A stretch of DNA of 64,000 nt from Candidatus Odyssella thessalonicensis L13 (GTDB lineage Bacteria > Pseudomonadota > Alphaproteobacteria > Paracaedibacterales > Paracaedibacteraceae): contig NZ_AEWF01000001.1 in the NCBI RefSeq assembly GCF_000190415.1, positions 124,001 to 188,000 of the forward strand, written 5' to 3'. Positions 1 to 7,953 of this stretch are shown in pieces (positions within the stretch are counted from its first letter, which is position 1; every line of letters begins with the position of its first letter). A model generated the notes under the pieces. That model was not told the DNA's origin. It ran no database searches and saw nothing but the letters and a program-made list of their open reading frames with translations. The position numbers and the translations under genes were made by a program.

Positions 1-1
1 T

Positions 2-2809
2 CAATCTTATGTCCAGGATCCCAATGCCGTGGATAGGGAGTGGCGCTTATTCTTTGATCAGCTTGACCCCTCATTAAAAACGGGTCTAATTCAGGACGAT
101 CGGGCCCCCGTTTGGAAGAAATCAGGACCGGCTGCTAAAACAGGGACTAGTGGCCAGACAGAGCCGGGATTATCAGCCGAAGCAATTCGCGATTCAATCC
201 GCGCTTTAATGCTCATTCGCTCCTACCGTGTGCGTGGCCATCTGAATGCGAAGCTTGATCCTTTAGGCTTGGATAATAGACAAGATCACACGGAGTTAAT
301 GCCCCAAAGCTATGGGTTTACAGCAGCAGACATGCAAAAGCGTGTTTATGTGGATAATGTCTTAGGATTACAAAATCCGACCTTGCAAGATATCTATAAT
401 AAACTGCAAGCTGTTTATTGCCAAACCATTGGGGTTGAGTTTATGCATATTCAGCACCCTGATCAAAAGAGCTGGATTCAAGAACGGGTAGAGAACACGC
501 CGCCGGCCCAACGGGTTGATGCTGAGGATAGGATTGAGATCCTTAAAAACTTGATCGCTGGTGACTCCTTTGAGCGGTTTCTACAGGTAAAATATCCAGG
601 AGTAAAACGCTTTGGCCTTGAGGGAGGGGAAAGTTTAATTCCGGCTCTGACGGCGATGGTTGATCGTTTAGCGGATGAAGGTGTGAGTAAGATTGTTTTC
701 GGTACCGCTCATCGCGGCCGCTTAAATGTGTTATCTAATATATTGAAAAAGCCCAATGAGGAAATATTTGCTCACTTCCAAGGCGGTGATGTCGATCCCG
801 AATCCTTTCAAGGAACAGGGGACGTTAAGTATCACTTAGGCTACTCAGTCAAACGTGAGGTCCGGGGTCGTGAGCTTCATTTGTCCCTAATGCCGAACCC
901 ATCCCATCTTGAAGCAGTTGATCCTGTGGTGTTGGGAAAAGTGAGAGCCGAACAAGATACCCATGGCGATGAGCAACGTCGTCGTACGGTGGCGGTGTTG
1001 ATGCATGGGGATGCAGCCTTTGCTGGCCAGGGACTGGTGGCTGAAACTTTGGCTTTGTCAGGTCTTAAGGGCTATACTACCGGCGGCACAATTCACATTA
1101 TTATCAATAATCAGATTGGCTTTACCACTAGCCCGCCCCATTCACGTTGTTCTCCATATAGCTCTGATATTGCCAAAGCCATTCAAGCGCCGGTGTTTCA
1201 TGTTAATGCGGATGATCCAGAAGCTGTGGTCTGGGCAATGCGCTTGGCCGTAGACTTCCACCGCCAGTTCTCCGTTGATGTTGTACTGGACTTGGTGTGT
1301 TATCGTCGTCATGGGCATAATGAAATTGATGAACCAAGTTTCACTCAACCTCTTATGTACCGCAAGATTAATCAGCACCCTTCCACTTTCAAGGTCTACT
1401 CTCAGAAACTGATCGAGGCGGGGACCCTCAGTGAGGCTCAAGTGAAGGAGCTGGTGAATCGCTATGAGAATGATTTAAGGCAAACCTTAGACTCGTTGGA
1501 TGAAAATAAGACAAAGTTGCTGATTTCTAAACCGCAATGGTTGGACGGAGCCTGGAAGCACATTAAGTCACCTCGCATTATTAATGAAGAAGTAGATATA
1601 GCACCTGCAACTGGAGCCAAGCTTGACCATTTGGAAAAGATCGCTGAAGCTCTAACGCGCATTCCCGACAGTCTTAAAATTAATCCGCGTTTGCAGCGGG
1701 TATTGAAGGCGAAGCAAGAAGCCATCGAATCGGGGCAAAATCTAGACTGGGCCACCGGTGAGGCTCTCGCTTTTGGTAGCTTATTGCTTGAAGGCAAGCC
1801 TGTGCGCCTGAGCGGCCAAGATGTAGGACGGGGAACATTTTCTCATCGTCATGCGGTCTGGGTCGATCAAGAAACAGAGCAGAAATACATTCCTTTAAAC
1901 AATATCGGCTCCGCGCAAGCATTGTTTAGTGTCATTGATAGTCCTTTGGCTGAAGCCTCAGTGCTGGGCTTTGAATACGGCTATAGCTTAGCAGATCCTA
2001 ACGCCTTAGTTTTGTGGGAGGCGCAATTTGGAGACTTTGCTAATGGAGCCCAAGTTATTATAGATCAGTTTATCTCTGCGGGTGAACGTAAATGGCAAAG
2101 GCTGTCGGGATTAGTCATGCTGCTCCCTCATGGATATGAGGGGCAGGGCCCAGAACATTCTTCTTGTCGATTTGAGCGCTATTTACAATTATGTGCCGAG
2201 AATAATATGCGTGTTGTTAACTGTACAACGCCTGCTAACTATTTTCATGCCTTAAGGCGTCAGCTTGTGAGTGAAACCCGGCGGCCGTTAATTGTCGTGG
2301 CGCCTAAAACACTGCTGCGCCACAAATCTGCGGTCTCAAAAATTGAGGAAATGTTTGAAGGGACATCCTTTAAGCCGATTATTGCTGACACTGAGGTTAA
2401 GGGAGATAAGGTTAACCGAGTCGTGCTTTGCAGTGGTAAAATTTACTATGAACTTTATCAAGAGCGACAAGCTCAACAGCTCGAAGATGTCGCCTTAATT
2501 CGCCTTGAACAATATTATCCCTTGCCTGAGAAGCATTTAATTGAAGCTCTAAAGCCCTATGCAAAAACTGCTGAGTTTATTTGGTGCCAAGAAGAGCCAG
2601 AAAACATGGGGGCATGGTTTTTCTTAGATCGAAAATTAGAGAAAATACTCGAGACATTGGGAGCCCGTTCGCCACGCTTTAAATATGCAGGGCGCCCAGA
2701 GGCCGCTTCGCCAGCGACCGGTAATGCCACACGCCATGAAATTGAACAGCGTGCAGTCATTACCCAAGCTTTAGGGTTAAATGGTTCTCGGCTCAAAGCA
2801 ATTAGTTAA
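2..2809 (+). CDS. sucA: 2-oxoglutarate dehydrogenase E1 component (5' end outside window)
   Basis: Thiamine-diphosphate-dependent E1 of the 2-oxoglutarate dehydrogenase complex; it decarboxylates 2-oxoglutarate and passes the succinyl group to SucB (TCA cycle). The frame is open from the first bases of the window and reads SYVQDPNAVDREWRLFF, which matches the conserved N-terminal region of E1, so the true start lies upstream; a GTG at 29 is internal. Visible motifs are the THRGRLNVL-like AHRGRLNVL, the diphosphate/metal site HGDAAFAGQG (about 1003-1032) and GHNEIDEPSFTQP (about 1313-1351). The C-terminal transketolase-like half ends normally. It is followed 52 nt later by sucB, the usual operon order. 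The family is certain; only the start is missing. Confidence 0.97.
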   Translation, partial: QSYVQDPNAVDREWRLFFDQLDPSLKTGLIQDDRAPVWKKSGPAAKTGTSGQTEPGLSAEAIRDSIRALMLIRSYRVRGHLNAKLDPLGLDNRQDHTELMPQSYGFTAADMQKRVYVDNVLGLQNPTLQDIYNKLQAVYCQTIGVEFMHIQHPDQKSWIQERVENTPPAQRVDAEDRIEILKNLIAGDSFERFLQVKYPGVKRFGLEGGESLIPALTAMVDRLADEGVSKIVFGTAHRGRLNVLSNILKKPNEEIFAHFQGGDVDPESFQGTGDVKYHLGYSVKREVRGRELHLSLMPNPSHLEAVDPVVLGKVRAEQDTHGDEQRRRTVAVLMHGDAAFAGQGLVAETLALSGLKGYTTGGTIHIIINNQIGFTTSPPHSRCSPYSSDIAKAIQAPVFHVNADDPEAVVWAMRLAVDFHRQFSVDVVLDLVCYRRHGHNEIDEPSFTQPLMYRKINQHPSTFKVYSQKLIEAGTLSEAQVKELVNRYENDLRQTLDSLDENKTKLLISKPQWLDGAWKHIKSPRIINEEVDIAPATGAKLDHLEKIAEALTRIPDSLKINPRLQRVLKAKQEAIESGQNLDWATGEALAFGSLLLEGKPVRLSGQDVGRGTFSHRHAVWVDQETEQKYIPLNNIGSAQALFSVIDSPLAEASVLGFEYGYSLADPNALVLWEAQFGDFANGAQVIIDQFISAGERKWQRLSGLVMLLPHGYEGQGPEHSSCRFERYLQLCAENNMRVVNCTTPANYFHALRRQLVSETRRPLIVVAPKTLLRHKSAVSKIEEMFEGTSFKPIIADTEVKGDKVNRVVLCSGKIYYELYQERQAQQLEDVALIRLEQYYPLPEKHLIEALKPYAKTAEFIWCQEEPENMGAWFFLDRKLEKILETLGARSPRFKYAGRPEAASPATGNATRHEIEQRAVITQALGLNGSRLKAIS

Positions 2810-2861
2810 CAAATTGATAGAGTGAATAAAATTTATATTAAATAAACTCGGAGAAAAAGGA

Positions 2862-4085
2862 ATGGCAGAAAATAAAGAAATTAAGGTCCCACCGTTGGGT
2901 GAATCAGTGAGTGAGGCAACTGTTTCACGCTGGGTAAAGAAAGAGGGCCAAGCAATAGAAGTTGATGAAATTTTGGTAGAGTTAGAAACAGATAAAGTTA
3001 CTTTAGAAGTCACCGCCCCCGCGGCAGGCGTGCTATCAAAGATAAATTTTCCAGAAGGGACTAATGTGGAAGTTGGCCAAGTGTTGGGTTTGGTTGACGT
3101 TGGGGCCAGTGCGTCTCAAAGTACAAGCGATAGCAAAGCCGCAAGCACCCCCGCTAAGGACGTAATTGCTGAGCCGACAACAGTTAAACAGGCATCTGTA
3201 CCTGCTGCATCTACCCCTTATAATGTTGAGGCCAATGGACCAGCTGTTCGCAAAATAGTAGAAGAGAAGAATGTTGATCTTGCTTCTGTCACGGGCACCG
3301 GTAAAGATGGTCGCATCACAAAGGGGGATGTCATCCAGCATATGGCGACCCCTACGTCGCAACAGAGTTCGATGCGCATCAGTGAGGGCCGGGAAGAGCG
3401 CGTAAAAATGACACGCTTGCGCCAAAAAATAGCTGAACGGTTAAAGCAAGCTCAACAAACAGCAGCTATCTTGACAACATTTAATGAAGTCGATATGTCA
3501 GCCGTTTTTGAAATAAGAAATCGTTATAAAGATTCGTTTGAGAAGAAGCATGGCGTTAAATTAGGCTTCATGTCATTTTTTGTCAAAGCTGCCATCCAAG
3601 CCCTTAAGGAGATACCGGAAGTTAATGCTGAGATCAATGGCGATGAAATTATCTATAAAAATTACTATGACATTGGCGTCGCTGTCTCCGCTCCGCAAGG
3701 ATTGGTGGTCCCGGTCGTAAGGGATGCAGATCAATTAAGTTTCGCTGATGTGGAAAAAGAAATTGGTCGTCTGGGACTGCGCGCTCGCGATGGTAAGTTA
3801 ACAATTGATGAAATGACAGGGGGAACTTTTACTGTCTCTAATGGCGGTATTTTTGGGTCATTGATGTCAACTCCTATCCTGAATTCTCCGCAAACAGGGA
3901 TTTTGGGAATGCATAAAATTCAGGAACGTCCTGTCGCCATTAATGGACAAATCGTCATCCGTCCCATGATGTATATTGCTTTGTCGTATGACCATCGTCT
4001 AATTGATGGCCGCGAAGCCGTAACATTTCTAGTGCGGATTAAGGAAAATATTGAAAATCCTGAGCGTATGCTTCTGGCTATGTAA
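2862..4085 (+). CDS. sucB: Dihydrolipoyllysine succinyltransferase, E2 of 2-oxoglutarate dehydrogenase
   Basis: E2 core that carries the succinyl group on lipoyl-lysine and transfers it to CoA. At 407 aa it has the normal length and three parts: one lipoyl domain (residues 1-75, lipoylated lysine K45 in ETDKVTLEV), an Ala/Pro/Ser-rich linker, a peripheral subunit-binding domain at about 122-160 ([21 protein letters not shown]), and a catalytic domain ending with [11 protein letters not shown] (catalytic His378, Asp382). A Shine-Dalgarno-like GGAG/AAGG precedes the ATG. It sits directly behind sucA. SucB is preferred over pyruvate E2 because of the sucA neighbour and the single lipoyl domain. 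Confidence 0.96.
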   Translation: MAENKEIKVPPLGESVSEATVSRWVKKEGQAIEVDEILVELETDKVTLEVTAPAAGVLSKINFPEGTNVEVGQVLGLVDVGASASQSTSDSKAASTPAKDVIAEPTTVKQASVPAASTPYNVEANGPAVRKIVEEKNVDLASVTGTGKDGRITKGDVIQHMATPTSQQSSMRISEGREERVKMTRLRQKIAERLKQAQQTAAILTTFNEVDMSAVFEIRNRYKDSFEKKHGVKLGFMSFFVKAAIQALKEIPEVNAEINGDEIIYKNYYDIGVAVSAPQGLVVPVVRDADQLSFADVEKEIGRLGLRARDGKLTIDEMTGGTFTVSNGGIFGSLMSTPILNSPQTGILGMHKIQERPVAINGQIVIRPMMYIALSYDHRLIDGREAVTFLVRIKENIENPERMLLAM

Positions 4086-4388
4086 ATAGCAGTGACAAGA
4101 GTAAAAGTTATGCCTAAAGCAACTAAAGAATTTATTTAATTCGTTCTGTGTCTCTAGGCGCTAAGTTGTCTGTGAAGGGGCTGTCCCAATCTCTATCTAA
4201 ATGCAAAAGCATTTCTGGAGATTAAGACAGCCTCTCATGAATAGAAGCTCATAAACCGGCAGCTTATATTATATGCAGTATATGGAGCGCTTAGGGAGGA
4301 GGCAGCATTTAAGCTTTAGCAATGGCATGACAGGGTATGAATTTAGAAAAGTCTATAGTTCTTTTAACGGCGGCTTTAAAAGTAAGGA
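4086..4388. other. Intergenic region sucB-lpd
   Basis: About 300 bases without a supported gene. It contains the long imperfect hairpin at 4177-4234 (listed separately) and otherwise AT-rich sequence leading to the ribosome-binding site of lpd (GTAAGGA just before 4389). No clear promoter could be assigned. Confidence 0.6.
4177..4234. repeat. Imperfect 58-base hairpin with transposon-like ends
   Basis: The left arm begins GGGGCTGTCCCAATCTC and the right arm, read on the other strand, begins GAGGCTGTCTTAATCTC. The arms pair almost throughout around an AAAA loop (ATGC-AAAA-GCAT at 4201-4212). The ends resemble insertion-sequence termini of the GGCTGTC type, so this may be a very small non-autonomous element (MITE) or its remnant. 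It could also act as a processing or attenuation hairpin between sucB and lpd. No transposase and no convincing target duplication were seen. Confidence 0.6.
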
Positions 4389-5795
4389 ATGAATATGTCT
4401 GAACAATTTGATTTAGTAGTTATCGGTGCTGGTCCAGGCGGCTATGTCGCTGCTATAAAAGCAGCCCAATTAGGATTAAAGGTGGCGTGCATTGATAAAC
4501 GGCCTGTGGCCGGCGGCACCTGTTTAAACGTGGGTTGTATTCCCTCTAAGGCGTTGCTCACTTCTTCTCATAAATATTGGGAAGCGCGCGAACACTTTGA
4601 GAACCATGGCATTACAGCAGACGTGAAAATTGATATTAAGAAAATGCAACTGCGTAAAGAGAATGTGGTCACAGAGCTCACCAAGGGCATCGGCTTCTTA
4701 TTTAAAAAATATGGCGTAACCTTTATAAATGGGACAGCGTCTATAAAATCGCCAAACCAAGTGCAAGTTCAAGAGGGGCAGCTTCTTGAAACAAAGAATA
4801 TATTAATTGCCACCGGATCAATCAGCTCCTCACTTCCTAATATTGAAATTGATGAAAAGCAAGTGGTCTCCTCCACCGGTGCTTTAGAGTTTGATAAGGC
4901 TCCTAAGCATCTGGTCGTCATCGGCGGCGGCGTTATTGGCCTTGAATTGGGGTCGGTTTGGGCACGCTTAGGTTCTGCGGTTACTGTGGTCGAGTATTTG
5001 GATAAGATTGTGCCTTCCATGGACTCTGAGGTAACGACAGCGTTTCAAAAGGCTCTTGCGAGTCAAGGCATGGCCTTCAGATTAGGCCGCAAAGTTGTTA
5101 ACATTGTCAAACAACCCAAAGAGCTGGCTTTGCATGTTATCCCGGCTCAGGCTGATCCCACGGAAGTTCCTGAAATTATTACATGCGATAAAGTTTTGGT
5201 CGCTGTTGGCCGCCGTCCTTATACTCAAGGGCTTGGGTTAGAAAGCATCGGTGTTCAATTGGACAATCGTGGCTTTATTACGGTGGACAGTCATTATCAG
5301 ACGACTGTGCCCAATATCTATGCCATTGGAGATGTGATACCGGGGCCTATGTTGGCTCATAAAGCCGAAGAGGAAGGCGTGGCAGTGGCGGAATTTTTGG
5401 CAGGCCAAGCCGGTCATGTTAATTACCACACAATTCCTTCTGTAATTTATACTCAGCCAGAAGTGGCCAGTGTGGGGATTACAGAAGACCAAGCAAAAGA
5501 GCAGGGGCTTAAGTATCGAGTGGGTAAGTTTCCATTTATGGCTAACAGTCGAGCTAAAGCTGTGGGAGATACAGCCGGCTTTGTGAAGGTTATTGCTGAT
5601 GCGCAGACAGATAAAGTTTTAGGAGTTCACATCATTGGCGAACATGCCGGCGATATGATTGCTGAGGCGGTCTTAGCCATGGAATACTGTGCCTCTTCAG
5701 AAGATATTGCTCGTACCTGCCATGCTCATCCTACCCATGCTGAAGCCTTGAAAGAGGCGGCTATGGCAGCGTTCGCAAAACCTATTCATATGTAA
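4389..5795 (+). CDS. lpd: Dihydrolipoyl dehydrogenase (E3)
   Basis: FAD-dependent E3 that reoxidises dihydrolipoamide using NAD+; it serves the 2-oxoglutarate complex and possibly pyruvate dehydrogenase and glycine cleavage. At 468 aa it has the standard length. Features seen: an N-terminal FAD-binding GAGPGGY, the redox disulfide in GGTCLNVGCIPSKAL (C45, C50), the NAD-binding GGGVIGLELG, the second FAD motif YAIGDV, and the C-terminal catalytic His-Glu pair in HPTHAEA. Two ATGs (4389 and 4395) are possible starts; the first follows AAGGA. A rho-independent terminator follows at 5861, so sucA-sucB-lpd reads as one unit. Confidence 0.97.
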   Translation: MNMSEQFDLVVIGAGPGGYVAAIKAAQLGLKVACIDKRPVAGGTCLNVGCIPSKALLTSSHKYWEAREHFENHGITADVKIDIKKMQLRKENVVTELTKGIGFLFKKYGVTFINGTASIKSPNQVQVQEGQLLETKNILIATGSISSSLPNIEIDEKQVVSSTGALEFDKAPKHLVVIGGGVIGLELGSVWARLGSAVTVVEYLDKIVPSMDSEVTTAFQKALASQGMAFRLGRKVVNIVKQPKELALHVIPAQADPTEVPEIITCDKVLVAVGRRPYTQGLGLESIGVQLDNRGFITVDSHYQTTVPNIYAIGDVIPGPMLAHKAEEEGVAVAEFLAGQAGHVNYHTIPSVIYTQPEVASVGITEDQAKEQGLKYRVGKFPFMANSRAKAVGDTAGFVKVIADAQTDKVLGVHIIGEHAGDMIAEAVLAMEYCASSEDIARTCHAHPTHAEALKEAAMAAFAKPIHM

Positions 5796-5854
5796 GTCTC
5801 GAGCAAGAGATTTAATATCGGCAAATTTTGCCTCATTTGCGAAAGGCTAGAAAA

Positions 5855-5884
5855 AATTACCCGGCAAAACTTGCCGGTTTTTTA
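5855..5884. terminator. Rho-independent terminator after lpd
   Basis: A perfect 7-bp stem CCGGCAA/TTGCCGG (5861-5877) with a 3-base loop, an A-run upstream and a run of T downstream. It ends the lpd transcript and insulates the flagellin promoter behind it. Confidence 0.9.
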
Positions 5885-5936
5885 TTTATGCTGAAATTGA
5901 CTGCTGTAAAACCTTTAGAAATCATGACTTTTATAC

Positions 5937-5954
5937 TTGGCATGGCCCTTGCTT
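5937..5954 (+). promoter_or_regulatory. Sigma-54 (-24/-12) promoter of flagellin gene 1
   Basis: TTGGCATGGCCCTTGCTT matches the RpoN consensus TTGGCACG-N4-TTGCW, with GG (5939-5940) and GC (5951-5952) exactly 10 bases apart. It lies about 85 bases before the flagellin ATG. Sigma-54 control of flagellins is known in Alphaproteobacteria such as Caulobacter. An almost identical site precedes the second flagellin. Confidence 0.85.
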
Positions 5955-6010
5955 CCCTATAAATGCGAGCAGGTAAGTTCGTATGCTCATCCGATAAGGA
6001 TAAGTATTGG

Positions 6011-6025
6011 TTTAATCACAGGAAG
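6011..6025 (+). promoter_or_regulatory. Conserved flagellin leader element (copy 1)
   Basis: TTTAATCACAGGAAG lies 15 bases before the ATG and recurs as TTTAACGACAGGAAG before the second flagellin. The ACAGGA core resembles a CsrA-type site, and flagellin leaders are FlbT targets in other Alphaproteobacteria. Role inferred only; it also overlaps the ribosome-binding region. Confidence 0.45.
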
Positions 6026-6040
6026 TGAAAGAGGTATAAA

Positions 6041-7534
6041 ATGGTTTCTGCAGTAACAAACCTGGGTGCTAACGCAGCTCAGCGTTATCTTGAAATCAAC
6101 ACATCAAAAGCAACACGTGCAACAGAAGCTCTTGCGTCAGGTTCTAAAATATCCAACCCATCATACGATCCGTCTTCAGCAGCTGTTGGTTATCGTATTT
6201 CTTCGAACGTTCAAAGCTTATATCAAGCTAGTGCTAACGTTTCGCAGGCGACATCCGTTATTCAGATGGCCAGCGGATTGTTGGGTGCAACTCAAGACGT
6301 TTTAACGCGCTTGAAGGAATTGACCGCCAAAGCAAACACTGACTCTGTTGGTGATAGCGAACGCAGTATGATGAACAAAGAATTCCAACAGCTACTTAAG
6401 CAAGTGGATGTCAACGCTCAAAGTGCGCGTTGGGGTGGAATCTCTTTGTTTACTGGTGGTGCAGGAACTGCAACACACAGTACGACTGCAGCAACAGCCA
6501 ATGCTTTTGGCTTAACTGCTAGCGGTAATGCCTTTACTGCCACATTGGGCTCCTCAACTATCGGTAATATCAATGGCTTTGCAGCTGATGCTGATGTTGT
6601 CGCAAATGGCAGCTTATATGATGTAACCGTTAAAATTGGTGACCAGGAGTTTAAAGCAACTGTTGCTCCACCCGTGATCAACGGTACCTTAAGCTTAGTC
6701 AGTACGACAGATCCCAACTCAGTTATCAGCTTTACTTATGATGCTGACGTAACCGGTCTCAATAACGCTGCTAACTTTAAATCTGAATTAAAGAACTTCT
6801 TAGGTCTCAATTCAGGTCAAACGCGGGCAACTTTTACCTCAGCAAATGCGGGTAATGCGGCTGTTGCTACAGCCTCAGGTGCCGGTGTTAGCGTGGTTTT
6901 CTCGCCAGGATCAGGTGCAGCTGCTGGTACTTGGACGTTGAACTATGATAGTACTAAACATGAATTCCGTGTTTCTAACGGTTTAGAATACTATACAGCA
7001 GCGGTTGACAATCCAACTAATTCAACGTCAGGATTTGTCTCCTTTGCTAATGGTATCTTGCTGACTCTGAACGGTTTTGACGCAACTGCCGCACTTTCTC
7101 AAGAAACTTTTGACGTAGCAGCCGGTACTAAGATCGACCAAACTTTCCAATATGGAGAGAAAGCGACTGATGTGCTCAGTGTTACGTTCGAAGGAGCAAC
7201 AGCTTCAGCATTGGGTATATCTGGTACTAATATTGTTACTAAGGGTCAAGCTCAAATTGCATCTGGATTGATTGATGCGGCTCAAAATGCAGTGGGTAGC
7301 ATGATCGCTGAGCTCGGCGGTAAAGCTAGCCAGCTTAGCTTTATGAGTGATACTCTTAAAGTCAGCATTCAGAACCAGCTGGCTGCAAGAGCAAGCTTTA
7401 TTGATGCTGACATTGCTGACTCTATGTTAACCTTGCAGCGCTATAAAGGTTTAGCACAAGTAGCAAGCTCAGTGTTCACACAAGCAATGAATGAGCAAAC
7501 TCAGCTGACCATGATGGTTCAGAATGTGCGCTAA
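6041..7534 (+). CDS. Flagellin (filament protein), copy 1
   Basis: Structural subunit of the flagellar filament, exported by the flagellar type III apparatus. At 497 aa it has conserved N-terminal (residues 1-150, with RLKELTAKANTD and SARWGGISLF) and C-terminal helices (last about 90 residues, DADIADSMLTLQRYKGLAQVA-like, ending MVQNVR). Between them is a Gly/Ala/Thr/Ser-rich variable middle forming the surface domain. No signal peptide, as expected. The start ATG follows AGAGGT. It has its own sigma-54 promoter and its own terminator, so it is monocistronic. It is a close paralogue of the next gene, conserved at both ends and diverged in the middle. Confidence 0.95.
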   Translation: MVSAVTNLGANAAQRYLEINTSKATRATEALASGSKISNPSYDPSSAAVGYRISSNVQSLYQASANVSQATSVIQMASGLLGATQDVLTRLKELTAKANTDSVGDSERSMMNKEFQQLLKQVDVNAQSARWGGISLFTGGAGTATHSTTAATANAFGLTASGNAFTATLGSSTIGNINGFAADADVVANGSLYDVTVKIGDQEFKATVAPPVINGTLSLVSTTDPNSVISFTYDADVTGLNNAANFKSELKNFLGLNSGQTRATFTSANAGNAAVATASGAGVSVVFSPGSGAAAGTWTLNYDSTKHEFRVSNGLEYYTAAVDNPTNSTSGFVSFANGILLTLNGFDATAALSQETFDVAAGTKIDQTFQYGEKATDVLSVTFEGATASALGISGTNIVTKGQAQIASGLIDAAQNAVGSMIAELGGKASQLSFMSDTLKVSIQNQLAARASFIDADIADSMLTLQRYKGLAQVASSVFTQAMNEQTQLTMMVQNVR

Positions 7535-7566
7535 CCTAAGCTAAGCTTTAAACAAAGCCAATAAAA

Positions 7567-7589
7567 GGGGGAGATAATCCCCCTTTTTT
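7567..7589 (+). terminator. Rho-independent terminator after flagellin 1
   Basis: Stem GGGGG/CCCCC with a 7-base loop, followed by six T residues, 32 bases after the stop codon. Confidence 0.9.
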
Positions 7590-7844
7590 ATTTGATTAGA
7601 CTAAACTTCGCCCCCGGACGTGACCACCTAAAAAAAGCTATAAACTCATTCATTAACTTCTCCTCAAAAAATTAAATTAAAGGCTGATCTGTAAGGCGAG
7701 CTTGAAAAAACTCCTAGGCAAAAACTTCCTCTTTACGGTAAAACAGCAACAATAGAGGAAAAAAATTCCTAAAAATAAATATAAAATTATAGCTAAAATA
7801 TAAAAAAATTTTATAACATGTTGAATTTATTTTATTTTTTATTC

Positions 7845-7861
7845 TTGGCATACTGCTTGCT
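7845..7861 (+). promoter_or_regulatory. Sigma-54 (-24/-12) promoter of flagellin 2
   Basis: TTGGCATACTGCTTGCT has the GG-N10-GC geometry (GG 7847-7848, GC 7859-7860) of RpoN promoters and matches the first flagellin promoter. It probably drives flagellin 2, fliD and fliS, since no terminator is visible between them. Confidence 0.87.
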
Positions 7862-7919
7862 CCATTTGGATACGGAACAATCTACATTTTAACACTTTTC
7901 CGTGGTGGTGGAGTGTCAG

Positions 7920-7934
7920 TTTAACGACAGGAAG
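7920..7934 (+). promoter_or_regulatory. Conserved flagellin leader element (copy 2)
   Basis: TTTAACGACAGGAAG, 19 bases before the flagellin 2 ATG, differs from copy 1 at only two positions although the surrounding leader sequence has diverged. This suggests a post-transcriptional control site; the binding factor is unknown. Confidence 0.45.
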
Positions 7935-7953
7935 ATGAGAAGAGGTAAAGAGA

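Larger units (their letters stand above)
7590..7953. other. Promoter and leader region of flagellin 2
   Basis: No gene seen. An AT-rich stretch at 7740-7840 precedes the sigma-54 site at 7845. Such a stretch could hold activator-binding or bending sequences, but no palindromic enhancer was identified. The leader (about 7872-7953) can form a short hairpin at 7892-7916 and carries the conserved element at 7920-7934. Confidence 0.5.

Noticed and set aside
4177-4234. Full insertion sequence at the sucB-lpd gap
   Set aside because: No transposase or remnant of one is present; only the hairpin can be supported.
5861-5877. Hairpin after lpd as a regulatory riboswitch of flagellin 1
   Set aside because: It lies upstream of the sigma-54 promoter and has the A-run, stem and T-run of an ordinary terminator.
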